Origin: Ectobacillus ponti | GTDB lineage: Bacteria; Bacillota; Bacilli; Bacillales; Bacillaceae_G | NCBI RefSeq assembly: GCF_024294785.1 | Contig: NZ_JANCLT010000002.1 | Span: 434,001 to 498,000, forward strand | Direction of reading: 5' to 3' | DNA: 64,000 nucleotides | Part shown: positions 33,601 through 42,276 of the stretch, one piece after another | How positions within the stretch are numbered: the first letter of the stretch is position 1 | How the letters are laid out: every line of letters starts with the position of its first letter | The notes under the pieces: generated by a model | What the model was told of the DNA's origin: nothing | The model's input: the letters and a program-made list of their open reading frames with translations, nothing else | Database searches by the model: none | Translations under genes and position numbers: made by a program

Positions 33601-34293
33601 TTAGATTTCCAGACTGCTCCTCAATTTCTTCACATAATTCCGGCTGACTGGAATCGGCTCCTCCGGATAGCTCTCCAGATAGAGGTTATAGGTGCCATTG
33701 TAATACGGGCGCAGCTCCTTAATATACAGCAGATTCACCAGATAGCTCTTATGCACCCGCTGGAACTGGTACGGCGTCAGCTTTTCCTCCAGGTCATGCA
33801 GCGTGCAGGAGGAGACGTACTGCTGCTGTCTGGTGTAGATGGATACAGTCTTATTCTCTTTGTTCTTGCTCACATATACGATATCGCGCGGCTGCAGGTA
33901 CAGAATCCCTTCATGGCCTTCGATGGAAAGCTTTCCACAGACGTTTGTCTGGCGCTTGGCCTCTCTTTCCATCAGGCTGCAGACGAATGACAGCTCATGC
34001 TCCGCAATTGGCAGCAGCAAAAAGTAAAAAGCGCGGTGCCGGAAGGCCTGCACAGCCTGCCGTTCCTCTGTTCCCATCAAAATCACTTGCGACTCATGCT
34101 GCCCCAGCAATTCCTTATCCTGTATCTGATCTATATTCATAAACAGAAAATCGGGCTGCACCTGCTTCATTCGCTTGGCTGCTTCCAGCATGTCCGCCGC
34201 TTCCCATACATCTGCCTTATTAAGCTCTTCCTTCAGGCCTTGCTTGAGCTGCTCCCGTTCTTCAGCTGCGTCGCTTACAAGTAAGATTCTCAT
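33601..34293 (-). CDS. LytTR DNA-binding protein with degenerate receiver domain
   Basis: A 230-residue two-domain protein. The C-terminal 100 residues are a LytTR domain (RDIVYVSKNKENKTVSIYT, then FQRVHKSYLVNLLYIKEL, then PIPVSRNYVKKLRSSL). The N-terminal 110 residues have the fold pattern of a receiver, but the phospho-acceptor position in FLFMNID is Asn53, and the conserved Lys of the LKP motif is Leu94 in FYFLLLPI. No sensor kinase is adjacent. It sits just upstream of cstA and probably regulates it without ordinary phosphorylation (inference). Confidence 0.85.
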   Translation of the reverse strand: MRILLVSDAAEEREQLKQGLKEELNKADVWEAADMLEAAKRMKQVQPDFLFMNIDQIQDKELLGQHESQVILMGTEERQAVQAFRHRAFYFLLLPIAEHELSFVCSLMEREAKRQTNVCGKLSIEGHEGILYLQPRDIVYVSKNKENKTVSIYTRQQQYVSSCTLHDLEEKLTPYQFQRVHKSYLVNLLYIKELRPYYNGTYNLYLESYPEEPIPVSRNYVKKLRSSLEI

Positions 34294-34454
34294 TCCCCTT
34301 TACCACCTAATCCTTCTAAATTTCTCTGAGTTAGCATACCTATTCGACAAAGAATGACGAATTCCTTTCTTTGGTGCGGAAAGGTTTTGGTTCCAGGTAC
34401 AGCAAAAAGTATCATTGTACCATTTTTATCATACCTCCCTCTTCCTGCCAACAA

Positions 34455-34538
34455 AATCCTGCTATTTATTTGAGCTTCTTCTGTTCTCTTGGTCAGTTCA
34501 ACTCTTCTCTTGGTCACTTCAGTGGTTCTCCTCGTCAA
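34455..34538 (-). repeat. 21-nt tandem array (locus d), 3-4 units
   Basis: Minus-strand units lie at 34518-34538, 34497-34517 and 34476-34496, all 21 nt, with a weak fourth at 34455-34475. They read LTRRTTE, VTKRRVE, LTKRTEE, AQINSRI. The core GACCAAGAGAA recurs. It lies about 35 nt past the terminator of the MFS gene, in the same orientation. Confidence 0.8.
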
Positions 34539-34573
34539 TCCAACAGACCCGCCTTCTCTTTATTTTCCAACAA

Positions 34574-34602
34574 CAAAAAAACCCGGGCGGCACCCGGGTT
34601 TT
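34574..34602 (-). terminator. terminator of the MFS gene
   Basis: On the minus strand AACCCGGG and CCCGGGTTTTTTTG, directly after the MFS stop. Confidence 0.9.
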
Positions 34603-34605
34603 CGT

Positions 34606-35805
34606 TCAGATCAGCTCCTGCTGCTTCGTTTCTTTTCCAAGAAGGAGGACAGCGAGGGCTCCGACAATGATTGTAATGGTAAAAATCGTGAAGATGGAGG
34701 AAATGGCATGCTTCTGCGCCACCAGATACCCGACGAAGAGCGGACCAAGAATGCCGCCGACCCGGCCAAAGGAAGCTGCCATCCCTGCTCCTGTGCCGCG
34801 CACGGCAGTCGGATACTGCTCCGGCGTGTACGCATAGAGGGCGCCCCATGCTCCCAGATTAAAGAAGGACAGCAGCGCACCCGATACCACCAACGCCGTT
34901 ACCGTTTCCGCGCCGCCGAAGAAGTAAGCGCTGGCTGCTGTGCCCAGCAAATATGTAATGAGAACAAATTTCCGGCCGGCCCGTTCAATCAGCCAAGCCG
35001 CGGTAAAATAGCCCGGAAGCTGCGCCAGCGTCATGATGAGCGTATATTGGAAGCTCTTGATCATGCTGAAGCCCTTCAGCACCATCACGCTCGGCAGCCA
35101 GAGAAACATGCCGTAATAAGAGAATACCACGCAGAACCAAAGCACCCAAAGCATGACCGTCGGACGGGCATAAGGACCGGACCATACTGTCTGGATCTTC
35201 TCCCACGCGGATTGCTTCGCCTCCTGCGGCTGAAACCGCGGGGAATCCGGCAGGCTGAGGCGCAAGTACAAGGCATACACAGCAGGAATCGCGCTCAGCA
35301 GCATGGCTGTCTTCCAGCCGTAGCCCGGAATGACGAAATAGGCAATCAGCGCCGCGATGAGCCAGCCGCCAGCCCAGAAGCTTTCCAGCAGGACAACCAC
35401 ACGGCCGCGCTTGTGCGCTTCCACACTTTCAGATACAAGCGTGGAGGCCACCGGAAGCTCTCCGCCAAGGCCCGCCCCAATGATAAAGCGAAGCAGCAGA
35501 AACACAGTGAGTGTGGGAGCAAATGCGGACAGGCCGCTGCCGATCGAGAACAGCAATAAGGTAATAATGAAAACATGTTTCCGGCCGATCCGGTCGGCTA
35601 ACAGGCCAAACAGCAGCGCTCCCACTGCCATTCCGATGGAGTTGACGCTGCCGATCCATCCCATTTGCTGGACCGTCAAATTCCAATCCTTCTGCAGGGC
35701 TGCGATCACGAAGGAAAGAAGTCCGACATCCATGGCATCAAACAGCCAGCCAAGCCCGGCAACCCCGAGCAGCCTGCGGTTGGACACAGGTGTCTCTTGC
35801 TTCAT
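34606..35805 (-). CDS. MFS transporter, sugar/aromatic-acid type
   Basis: About 399 residues with 12 membrane segments. The first cytoplasmic loop has FGLLADRIGRKHVFI near 60 (GxxxDRxGRR motif), the family signature RFIIGAGLGGELPVASTLVSE lies near 108, and a second ERAGRKFV loop is after segment 8. This fits the metabolite:H+ symporter branch that carries sugars or aromatic acids. The ATG at 35805 is preferred for its GGTGG ribosome site. The substrate is not determined. Confidence 0.85.
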   Translation of the reverse strand: MKQETPVSNRRLLGVAGLGWLFDAMDVGLLSFVIAALQKDWNLTVQQMGWIGSVNSIGMAVGALLFGLLADRIGRKHVFIITLLLFSIGSGLSAFAPTLTVFLLLRFIIGAGLGGELPVASTLVSESVEAHKRGRVVVLLESFWAGGWLIAALIAYFVIPGYGWKTAMLLSAIPAVYALYLRLSLPDSPRFQPQEAKQSAWEKIQTVWSGPYARPTVMLWVLWFCVVFSYYGMFLWLPSVMVLKGFSMIKSFQYTLIMTLAQLPGYFTAAWLIERAGRKFVLITYLLGTAASAYFFGGAETVTALVVSGALLSFFNLGAWGALYAYTPEQYPTAVRGTGAGMAASFGRVGGILGPLFVGYLVAQKHAISSIFTIFTITIIVGALAVLLLGKETKQQELI

Positions 35806-35966
35806 ATAAACCACCATTCTTTCTATAATTTTCTTACATATAGCATTCTACACGCTGCTGTTGCAATCGTACAAGACTGTCTCTTTAGTATCCCTGTCCT
35901 GCCGCAGAAATATATATTTCCATTTTCTTCTTGCTGCGGTAAAGTAAAGTGCAAGGGGGAGAGATG

Positions 35967-36767
35967 ATGAAGACAAAGCTTATACTTGTAGAAGGGCTGC
36001 CCGGCTTTGGCAAAACAACTACAGCCACCATAATAGAAGAAATTTTACAGAAGCAAGGGGTTCAGACAAAGCTGTTTCTGGAAGGGAACCTGGACCATCC
36101 GGCGGATTACGACGGATGTGCTTATTTCAAGCTCCATGAGCTGCCGGACATACTGAGAGAGCACGCACAGCAGGTGGAAGACGGCTGGGTCATTCCGTAT
36201 CAAAAGCTGCGGGACAGGCTGCCAGACTCCCAGCTTGCGGACTTGTACGCCCGTGATATATACGAGCTGCCATTGGAGCTGAACCGCAGGCTGATCGCGG
36301 ACCGCTGGCGCAGCTTTGCGGCGGCTGCCGCACAAGAGGATACGGTATACATTTTCGAATGCTGCTTCCTCCAAAATCCCATGACCGTCAGCATGATCAA
36401 GTATGGCGCAGCCTATGAGGAATCTCTCGCCTACGTACAAGAGCTGGAGCAGGCCATCCTGCCGCTGCAGCCGATGCTGGTTTACGTCAATCAGCAGGAT
36501 TTGGAGAGCGCCTTCCGCAGAGCAGTGGCGGAACGGCCGCAGGCTTGGTCAGAGGGCTTTGCGCAATACTATACGCAGCAAGGCTTCGGACAGGAGCAGG
36601 GCTATGAAGGACTGGACGGCACACTTGCCGTTTTGGAGGAACGCCGCGCCCGGGAGCTCCGCATTCTTTCCCAGCTGCAGCTGGCATCCCGGCAATTAGA
36701 CAACTCGCACCTGAACCGGCAAGCGTATAAGGAAGAGCTGACTGGCCTTTTGCAAGGACTCTGTTAA
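35967..36767 (+). CDS. P-loop NTPase, kinase-like
   Basis: About 266 residues. The Walker A is EGLPGFGKTTTATI near 8-20, and the Walker B-like VYIFECCFLQNP is near 125. The shape recalls nucleotide or thymidylate-kinase-like proteins, with long helical segments in the C-terminal half. An ATG just upstream (35964) is also possible; AAGGGGGAGAG precedes both. The substrate is unknown. It is monocistronic, with two hairpins downstream. Confidence 0.65.
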   Translation: MKTKLILVEGLPGFGKTTTATIIEEILQKQGVQTKLFLEGNLDHPADYDGCAYFKLHELPDILREHAQQVEDGWVIPYQKLRDRLPDSQLADLYARDIYELPLELNRRLIADRWRSFAAAAAQEDTVYIFECCFLQNPMTVSMIKYGAAYEESLAYVQELEQAILPLQPMLVYVNQQDLESAFRRAVAERPQAWSEGFAQYYTQQGFGQEQGYEGLDGTLAVLEERRARELRILSQLQLASRQLDNSHLNRQAYKEELTGLLQGLC

Positions 36768-36771
36768 GCTT

Positions 36772-36792
36772 GGATGGCGATTTTCGCCATCC
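36772..36792 (+). terminator. hairpin after the P-loop gene
   Basis: GGATGGCG and CGCCATCC around ATTTT, 4 nt after the stop. No T-tract follows. Confidence 0.5.
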
Positions 36793-36802
36793 CTGCCGCA
36801 TA

Positions 36803-36840
36803 AAAAAATCAAGCTGGAGCGCATCCCGCTTGATTTTTTT
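36803..36840. terminator. bidirectional terminator
   Basis: AAATCAAGC and GCTTGATTT with a GGAGCGCATCC apical part and A/T runs on both sides. It can stop the P-loop gene rightward and the LolA-like gene leftward. It overlaps the end of the possible small ORF. Confidence 0.8.
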
Positions 36841-36892
36841 TAGTGTCGGCCGCCTTTTTGATGGTTTCCAGACGATGGGCAATCAGCTCCAT
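36809..36892 (-). CDS. possible 27-residue small protein
   Basis: ATG is preceded by AAGGGG at 10 nt; the product begins MELIAHRLETIKKAAD and is helical and basic. The stop is inside the terminator stem. It lies 57 nt downstream of the LolA-like gene on the same strand. It could equally be a decayed gene end. No family is recognised. Confidence 0.25.
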   Translation of the reverse strand: MELIAHRLETIKKAADTKKNQAGCAPA

Positions 36893-36949
36893 AACGGATT
36901 TGCCCCTTCATCCATACACCCTTTTATTCAGAAGCTCGCATAGAATAGG

Positions 36950-37705
36950 CTACATGGACTGATAATCAGAAGGAGGCACGAGCTTTCCCTTGCTTTCATC
37001 CACAGGCCCATTAATGGTAATGGATTGCGTGCTGACGTATATCACAGGCTCGCCCTTTTGGTTATACTCCTCCATCCGCAGGACAATCCCTGTATCCTTA
37101 TGAATCCAGACCTTTAACGTACTGGCGCCATCCCGCTTCTGCAATTCCTTACCGAGTTCGCCCTGTACGACGAATACAGGGAGGCCGAGTATACTCTCCT
37201 CTGAAACAACATCCCACTGGTCCTCATTTTTTAAAATGCCATTCACCATATCAGCAGCGCGGAGCGAAATCTGTTCTGCCTGAAGCAAGTCATCGGGGGT
37301 TTGTTCCACTATTTGCTGCTTGTATGCTTTCTTCTGATGATCCACCTGTATTACCGTCTCCTTGCCATCAAAAGCCACTTCCTCCGATGCCCCGTTTTCC
37401 TGTGTCGTCTTCTCATATAAAAAGGGGGTTCCCTTTGTCCGCAGCTCATATTGGGACATTGCCGCAAGGTTTAATCTCCTGTTTCCATATGCAACCGTCC
37501 CCTTTGCCGTATCAAAATACTGCAAGGAGTCCAGCATCTTTTTCTTTAATTCCTTCTTTGCTGAAAGCTTCTCAGCAGGCGTACAAAGCTCAGCCTGAGA
37601 AATGGCACCCTGACTACCCTGACTGCTCTTGCTGAATACCGCTGCCCCGCCTGCCGCCGCTATGCCCGCTGAAATGAGACAGATTAACAATGTCTTCTTC
37701 TTCAT
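36950..37705 (-). CDS. exported LolA/RseB-like protein
   Basis: A 251-residue protein with an N-terminal signal or anchor (residues about 4-24, LLICLISAGIAAAGGAAVF) and no lipobox Cys at the cleavage region. The body shows the beta-sheet pattern of LolA-fold exported proteins: SQYELRTKGTPFLYEKTT near 85, VVSEESILGLPVFVVQGEL near 165 and VWIHKDTGIVLRMEEYNQKGEPV near 200. In Gram-positive bacteria such proteins are often linked to anti-sigma or lipid binding. The role here is unknown. Confidence 0.55.
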   Translation of the reverse strand: MKKKTLLICLISAGIAAAGGAAVFSKSSQGSQGAISQAELCTPAEKLSAKKELKKKMLDSLQYFDTAKGTVAYGNRRLNLAAMSQYELRTKGTPFLYEKTTQENGASEEVAFDGKETVIQVDHQKKAYKQQIVEQTPDDLLQAEQISLRAADMVNGILKNEDQWDVVSEESILGLPVFVVQGELGKELQKRDGASTLKVWIHKDTGIVLRMEEYNQKGEPVIYVSTQSITINGPVDESKGKLVPPSDYQSM

Positions 37706-37836
37706 TCCCTTCTCCCCCTGCAGTCGGAATCCTGTTTTCTCTTCCTTTAATTATTCCAGTTCTATATATACAACACCTTTGTTCTTCATAGATATTTCAA
37801 CGATTTTTTATCTAATTGATTTTCCCGGAGACCAAA

Positions 37837-37886
37837 AAGGGCTGCCCCGAAAGCTTGCCAAACGGCAGTCTTTCAGGGCAGCCCTT
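37837..37886 (-). terminator. terminator of the TagA-like gene
   Basis: On the minus strand AAGGGCTGCCCTGAAAG and CTTTCGGGGCAGCCCTT form a 17-bp stem (one wobble) with TTTTTGG after it. A weakly 21-nt periodic A/T-rich stretch follows at about 37740-37830. Confidence 0.85.
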
Positions 37887-37889
37887 ATG

Positions 37890-38639
37890 TCATCGAACCA
37901 TTTTCCTCTCACGCAGCACATGCTGCAGAAACTCCAACAGCACAAGCTGGCGCCGCCAGCGGGACGGCGTCTTGCAAAGGCGGTAGAACCACTCCAGATG
38001 GATGGATTGGATCCACTTCGGCGCCCGCTTTGCCTCGCCGGCCCAAACGTCAAAGGAGCCGCCGACACCGACCGCAATCTTCGTCTGCAGGCGTTGCTTA
38101 TGCGTCTGGATGAACTTCTCCTGGCGCGGGAACCCGAGGGCAACGAGCAGGATATCCGGCTTGGCCGCCGCAATCTTCTCCACAATCTGCTCCTCTTCGT
38201 CCGCACCGAAATAGCCATGCTGATGGCCGGCCACCTGCAGGGAAGGGTACAGTCTGCGCAGCTCCTTGGCCGCCCGCTCCACCACATGCGGCTTCGCTCC
38301 CAACAGAAACACAGACAGCTGCCGGCCCTGCTGCTCGGCCTGGGCAAACCAGCCGTTCATCAAATCAAAGCCGGACACCCGCTCCTGCAAAGGCTCCCCC
38401 AGCATGCCGCTTGCCTTGACAACCCCGATGCCGTCCGGCGTGATCAGGTCCGCCTGCAGCAGGTCATTCTGAAACGCACTGTCCTTGCGGGCGCACATCA
38501 CAATCTCAGGGTTGGCCGTCACGACATGAAACGTTTGGCGCCGCTCCTGCTTCAGCTGCCCGAACAAATATTGAATGGTCTCCTCCATCGTCAGCGTGGA
38601 GAAGGGTACACCTAGAATATCAACCGTATGGACTTTCAT
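37890..38639 (-). CDS. tagA: WecG/TagA/CpsF family glycosyltransferase
   Basis: A 249-residue GT26 enzyme. Conserved blocks are TANPEIVMCARKDSAFQ near 40, LITPDGIGVVKAS near 67, VFLLGAKPHVVERAA near 105 and LLVALGFPRQEKFIQ near 165, plus GVGGSFDVWAGEAKRAP near 195. In teichoic-acid synthesis TagA adds N-acetylmannosamine to the lipid-linked GlcNAc. It forms a leftward pair with the GT4 gene 27 nt upstream. Membrane association is by the C-terminal basic segment. Confidence 0.88.
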   Translation of the reverse strand: MKVHTVDILGVPFSTLTMEETIQYLFGQLKQERRQTFHVVTANPEIVMCARKDSAFQNDLLQADLITPDGIGVVKASGMLGEPLQERVSGFDLMNGWFAQAEQQGRQLSVFLLGAKPHVVERAAKELRRLYPSLQVAGHQHGYFGADEEEQIVEKIAAAKPDILLVALGFPRQEKFIQTHKQRLQTKIAVGVGGSFDVWAGEAKRAPKWIQSIHLEWFYRLCKTPSRWRRQLVLLEFLQHVLRERKMVR

Positions 38640-38666
38640 CGTACGAAACCCTTTCCTTCTTCAAAG

Positions 38667-39779
38667 TTAAACGCGAACTGCATGCTGCAAGAGCTGCCGG
38701 TAAGCCTGATGCGTGTCCTCATACAGCTTTCGCAGGGAAAAACGGCGGGAGGCATACTCATGGATCCGCTGCCCCATCTCCTTCAGCTCCCCGCGCTGCC
38801 ACTTGCTGTATGCCTGGCACAAAGCCTCAGCCAGTGCATCCGCATCATCAATCGGGACAATCCAGCCATAGGACGGATCCGGAATCAGCTTATGCATGTC
38901 CCCCACATTTGTCGCGATGAACGGCACCCGCTGATTGGCAGATTCGAGCAGCACCAGCGGGAAGCTTTCGCTCTGGGACGTCAGCAAGCTCAGGTCCGCC
39001 GAAGCATATAAGCGTTTCACATCCTTGCGGTAGCCCAGAAAGGATACAACAGAGGACAGGCCTCTTTTGCTTACCTCCTGCTTCAAATGCTGCTCAGCCG
39101 TCCCGTCGCCGACAAGCAGCACCTTCACATTCGGGATTCCGGCCTTTTGCAGCGCCTCAAACAGAATCTCATGCCGTTTGACCGGATGCAGACGGGCCAC
39201 TTGAATTAAGGTAAAGGCTCCCGCTTCTATGCCCAGATTCAGCCGGCTGTAAGGGGCCGCCGGCTGCTGGTCATACTCAATCCCGTTGTACACCGTACGG
39301 ATTTTCTCGGCCGGCACCCCGAGACGAAGGAGGTTCTCCTTAAATTGCTCTGTAATGGCAAAAAACAGATCCACCTTGCGGAAGGAACGCAAATGTAACC
39401 GTGTGAACAGCCAGCCCCGGACGCCGCACTCCATGAAATCGAGCAGCGGATCGCTATGGACGGTCGTAACCCACTTTGCGTGGATTCTATCTTTAATCAG
39501 AGATAAAAAGAAGTTTGCGCGCGCCCCATGTGTATGGATGATGTCAAAGCCGCGCTCATTAATGAATCTGGCCAACCGGGGCAGCACAGAGATGTCATAG
39601 CGGCTTGTCTGGGCAAACAGATGCACGGGCATCCCGGATTCACGGGCTTCCCTGGCAATGCTGCCCTCCTCGAACACAGCCATTTCAACCTCTTTGGCTG
39701 GAAACTGCAATAAGAGAGAAAGAATGTGTGTTTTTCCGCCGCCTTCTTCTGCTCCCGCATTCACATACAAAACCTTCAT
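38667..39779 (-). CDS. family 4 glycosyltransferase
   Basis: About 370 residues from the ATG preceded by GGGAGGGGAAG. The N-terminal glycine motif GAEEGGGKTHILSLL lies near 10-24. HTHGARANFFLSL near 95 and the donor-site VARLHPVKRHEILFEAL near 195 follow, then the ESFPLVLLESANQRVPFIAT motif near 275-294. It is upstream of tagA, so it likely contributes to a cell-surface glycan. The sugar is unknown. Confidence 0.85.
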   Translation of the reverse strand: MKVLYVNAGAEEGGGKTHILSLLLQFPAKEVEMAVFEEGSIAREARESGMPVHLFAQTSRYDISVLPRLARFINERGFDIIHTHGARANFFLSLIKDRIHAKWVTTVHSDPLLDFMECGVRGWLFTRLHLRSFRKVDLFFAITEQFKENLLRLGVPAEKIRTVYNGIEYDQQPAAPYSRLNLGIEAGAFTLIQVARLHPVKRHEILFEALQKAGIPNVKVLLVGDGTAEQHLKQEVSKRGLSSVVSFLGYRKDVKRLYASADLSLLTSQSESFPLVLLESANQRVPFIATNVGDMHKLIPDPSYGWIVPIDDADALAEALCQAYSKWQRGELKEMGQRIHEYASRRFSLRKLYEDTHQAYRQLLQHAVRV

Positions 39780-40051
39780 TTCTTCCCCTCCCAAACCGGT
39801 TATGGCTCTCCCTTTTCCCCTCTGCAAAGCGGAGTATCCGATTTTCTATTATCTCATTCTTATGTTCTGCATTCCTGGGTAAAAGCAATGACGCCATTAT
39901 AAGTTAAATATTTCAATTAGTAGACCTTGAATTCAAATTATAACATAATTTACCAAGTGAAACGCATAAGATTTCTGTGCAGCTCAGCTCCCTTTTTCAA
40001 ACGTTTTCTTTTAGTCTGTACAGCCTTTTTCCGCATGTGGCGAAACAAGGA

Positions 40052-40257
40052 TTGTGAAATAGATAACTTTATTGTATAGTGTGCTGAGACAAAAAAACAC
40101 ACATGTTTTTTGATTGACAGCCCCTTCACGAAAAAAAGAGAGGGACAGTCCTCCCGGCTTTGCGGGCGTTGGCTGTCCTCTATCACATATGCATCAGCCA
40201 TGCTAAAAACTAAAGGCTGTCCAACCTTTTTACAGAAAGAGAGAGGAATCAGAAGGA
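40052..40257 (+). promoter_or_regulatory. promoter and structured leader of the TRIC gene
   Basis: TTGTGA (40052-40057) and TATAGT (40075-40080) are 17 nt apart. The leader of about 170 nt holds a hairpin at about 40138-40181: AGAGG-GACAG pairs with CTGTC-CTCT, capped by CCCG/CGGG. A second GGCTGTCC at about 40212 could compete for the same GGACAG strand. The region 39780-40051 shows no gene and is A/T-rich. No known riboswitch class was recognised. Confidence 0.5.
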
Positions 40258-40896
40258 ATGACGCTCATTACGATTTTCAGCTTTCTTGGCATTATTGCCG
40301 CTGCGGTTTCAGGGACACTTGTCGGCATGAAAAAACAGATGGACTTGTTCGGCCTTATTTTCCTGGCTGCCGCAACTTCACTTGGAGGCGGCGTCATCCG
40401 TGACATCATGATCGGCCACTTTCCTCCCGTTGTTTTCATTAAACCGATTTACTTCCTGGTCAGCACACTCGCCGCGCTGGTCACCTGCTTCTTCTATGAA
40501 CGGATCACGAAGCTGCAGAATACCATCATGCTTTCCGACGCGGTCGGCCTTGGCGTATTCACGGCGATCGGCGCCAATGCGGCCGTCTCACAGGACCTGC
40601 TGAATGCCCCGTTCCTGGTCGTATCCATGGGCCTGCTGACAGGCATCGGCGGCGGCATTTTGCGTGATTTGTTCGCCAAGGATATTCCGTACGTGTTCCG
40701 GAAGGAGATTTATGCGATTGCCTCCATTTTAGGGGCCCTCAGCTTTTTGTTCACCTATGACAAGGTGCCGCACGTGCTGTCGTTTTATATTTGCTTGCTG
40801 GTGACCTTTGTGGTGCGCGTGGTTGCGGTCATGTACAATGTAAATTTCCCGGTTTTCAGAACAGAACAGCCAAAAGGACTGTCTCAGAAATCCTGA
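40258..40896 (+). CDS. TRIC-family membrane channel (UPF0126)
   Basis: A 212-residue protein with seven membrane segments in two repeated halves, each with a glycine-rich motif: AATSLGGGVIRDIMIG near 38-53 and GLLTGIGGGILRDLFA near 122-137. This duplication is the signature of the UPF0126/TRIC family of cation or small-solute channels. The start follows AGAAGGA. It has its own promoter with a long structured leader. Confidence 0.88.
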   Translation: MTLITIFSFLGIIAAAVSGTLVGMKKQMDLFGLIFLAAATSLGGGVIRDIMIGHFPPVVFIKPIYFLVSTLAALVTCFFYERITKLQNTIMLSDAVGLGVFTAIGANAAVSQDLLNAPFLVVSMGLLTGIGGGILRDLFAKDIPYVFRKEIYAIASILGALSFLFTYDKVPHVLSFYICLLVTFVVRVVAVMYNVNFPVFRTEQPKGLSQKS

Positions 40897-40911
40897 GCAC
40901 AGTCCTTTTTT
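40872..40911. terminator. bidirectional terminator overlapping two gene ends
   Basis: AAAAGGACTGT and ACAGTCCTTTTT, with an inner CTCAG/CTGAG helix, overlap the last codons of both the TRIC gene and the convergent methyltransferase. Confidence 0.85.
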
Positions 40912-42076
40912 ATATCCTTTCTGCCACCAGGGTGAAGGTCTTCGGCAGACCGATATCGTGCAGCTTATGATTCGGTTCCTCCTCCAGAATGCGGATTATC
41001 AGCCCCGACCCGGCAAATGCCGTCACCAGCTCCCCCATCGTCCATTTGCGCTGCAGCACCGCCTCTGTTTCCTCCGCGGCTACATGCTTGGAAAAGGCAA
41101 CCTGCCGCTGCCGGAGCGACGGGTCAAAATAATTTCCGTCCACCTTATGCTTCTTGCCGGAAGAAGTGATCATTTTGACGGAGACCGGATGGAATTCGTG
41201 CAGCACGAAGCGCCCGCCCGGCTTCAGGAGCCTGTGAATGATTTGCGCCAGCGGCTGCAGGTCCAGGTAATAGTGGAGCACGCCCAGCTCCATCAGCACG
41301 AAATCTGCCGCTTCCGCCTCCAGATCAGCGGACAGCACATCCGAGACCACATAGGAAAGCTCCACTCCGGCATGCTTGGCCAGCTCCCCGGCGAACATGG
41401 CATTTTCCTGCGAGAAATCCACAACGGCCACATCCGCTCCCAACAAAGCCAATGCCACTGCCTTGATGCCGTGTGAACCCATAAGGTGAATCACCCGCTT
41501 GCCTTGTACATCCTTCATATATTTTAAAAAGGGATGCAGCCGCCATTCCGGATTTTGCTGAATCTTCTCCGCCACCACTGCCGGCTCACCATGCCGATTC
41601 AGCAGCGCTGCATAGTTGCTTGTGTTCCAGGCAGTTTCGTTCTGGGCTGTGATGGCCCGCTGCCGCTCTTGCAGGAAGGTGTGGATGGCCGAGCCGAATT
41701 CCGCATGTTCAGGGTAGTACAAGTACGAGTACAGAGACCGGCACCAAACCTCCCGCTCCTCTATCTGCACGGACACCCGGTATGGCTGCGTGCGCACCGT
41801 TGTATTGAACAGGCAAGCAATCACAACTGTCTCGCCCTCATACGAGAAGGAAAACGCTGCCTGCACCTTATCCCGTTTCACTTCGCCCGGAGCATACGGC
41901 TGAAAGATTTCATATGCCCGATCCATCACATCCCACTGCACGTCGATACGGATTTCCCCTACATCTATATGGTCTATTCCTTGTATGTATAAAGCGGCCG
42001 CACCCGTCACCTCGTAAGGGATGCTTTCATCCTCGAGGCGGGACGCGATGTCCGCAATGATAACCTGCTTTTTCAT
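40910..42076 (-). CDS. SAM methyltransferase fused to a nucleotidyltransferase-like domain
   Basis: A 388-residue protein. The C-terminal part from about 155 is a class I methyltransferase: [13 protein letters not shown] lead-in, [30 protein letters not shown] near 195-222 (motif I, where the usual GxGxG is GSHGIKA) and [15 protein letters not shown] near 290. The N-terminal 120 residues ([34 protein letters not shown]) recall a degenerate nucleotidyltransferase fold. The fusion is uncommon. The substrate is unknown. Confidence 0.7.
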   Translation of the reverse strand: MKKQVIIADIASRLEDESIPYEVTGAAALYIQGIDHIDVGEIRIDVQWDVMDRAYEIFQPYAPGEVKRDKVQAAFSFSYEGETVVIACLFNTTVRTQPYRVSVQIEEREVWCRSLYSYLYYPEHAEFGSAIHTFLQERQRAITAQNETAWNTSNYAALLNRHGEPAVVAEKIQQNPEWRLHPFLKYMKDVQGKRVIHLMGSHGIKAVALALLGADVAVVDFSQENAMFAGELAKHAGVELSYVVSDVLSADLEAEAADFVLMELGVLHYYLDLQPLAQIIHRLLKPGGRFVLHEFHPVSVKMITSSGKKHKVDGNYFDPSLRQRQVAFSKHVAAEETEAVLQRKWTMGELVTAFAGSGLIIRILEEEPNHKLHDIGLPKTFTLVAERI

Positions 42077-42276
42077 TTTCTACTCCTCCAAACAAACTTG
42101 GCATCCTAACATACTCAATCCTACTATTTTTGACGAAAAATCGAAAGTTAGTATGCGCATCCCCCGGTAATATCTGCCGGATGAACACAAACAGGGCAGA
42201 ATGCAGTACAATGTTCACAGGATATATCTATTTATCTTTATGTTTAATTTTTAAAATTATTTCAAGGAGGATTCCC

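Noticed and set aside
34290-34538. Small minus-strand open frame starting in the array of locus d
   Set aside because: It has no ribosome site. The N-terminal repeat is the array and the remainder runs through the promoter region of the LytTR gene.
36841-36949. Remnant of a larger gene after the LolA-like gene
   Set aside because: Only a short helical frame (MELIAHRLETIKKAAD) could be found; nothing links it to a known protein, so it is listed only as a low-confidence small ORF.
40080-40257. Glycine riboswitch upstream of the TRIC channel
   Set aside because: The conserved blocks of glycine aptamers are absent; only a simple hairpin with a possible alternative pairing is seen.
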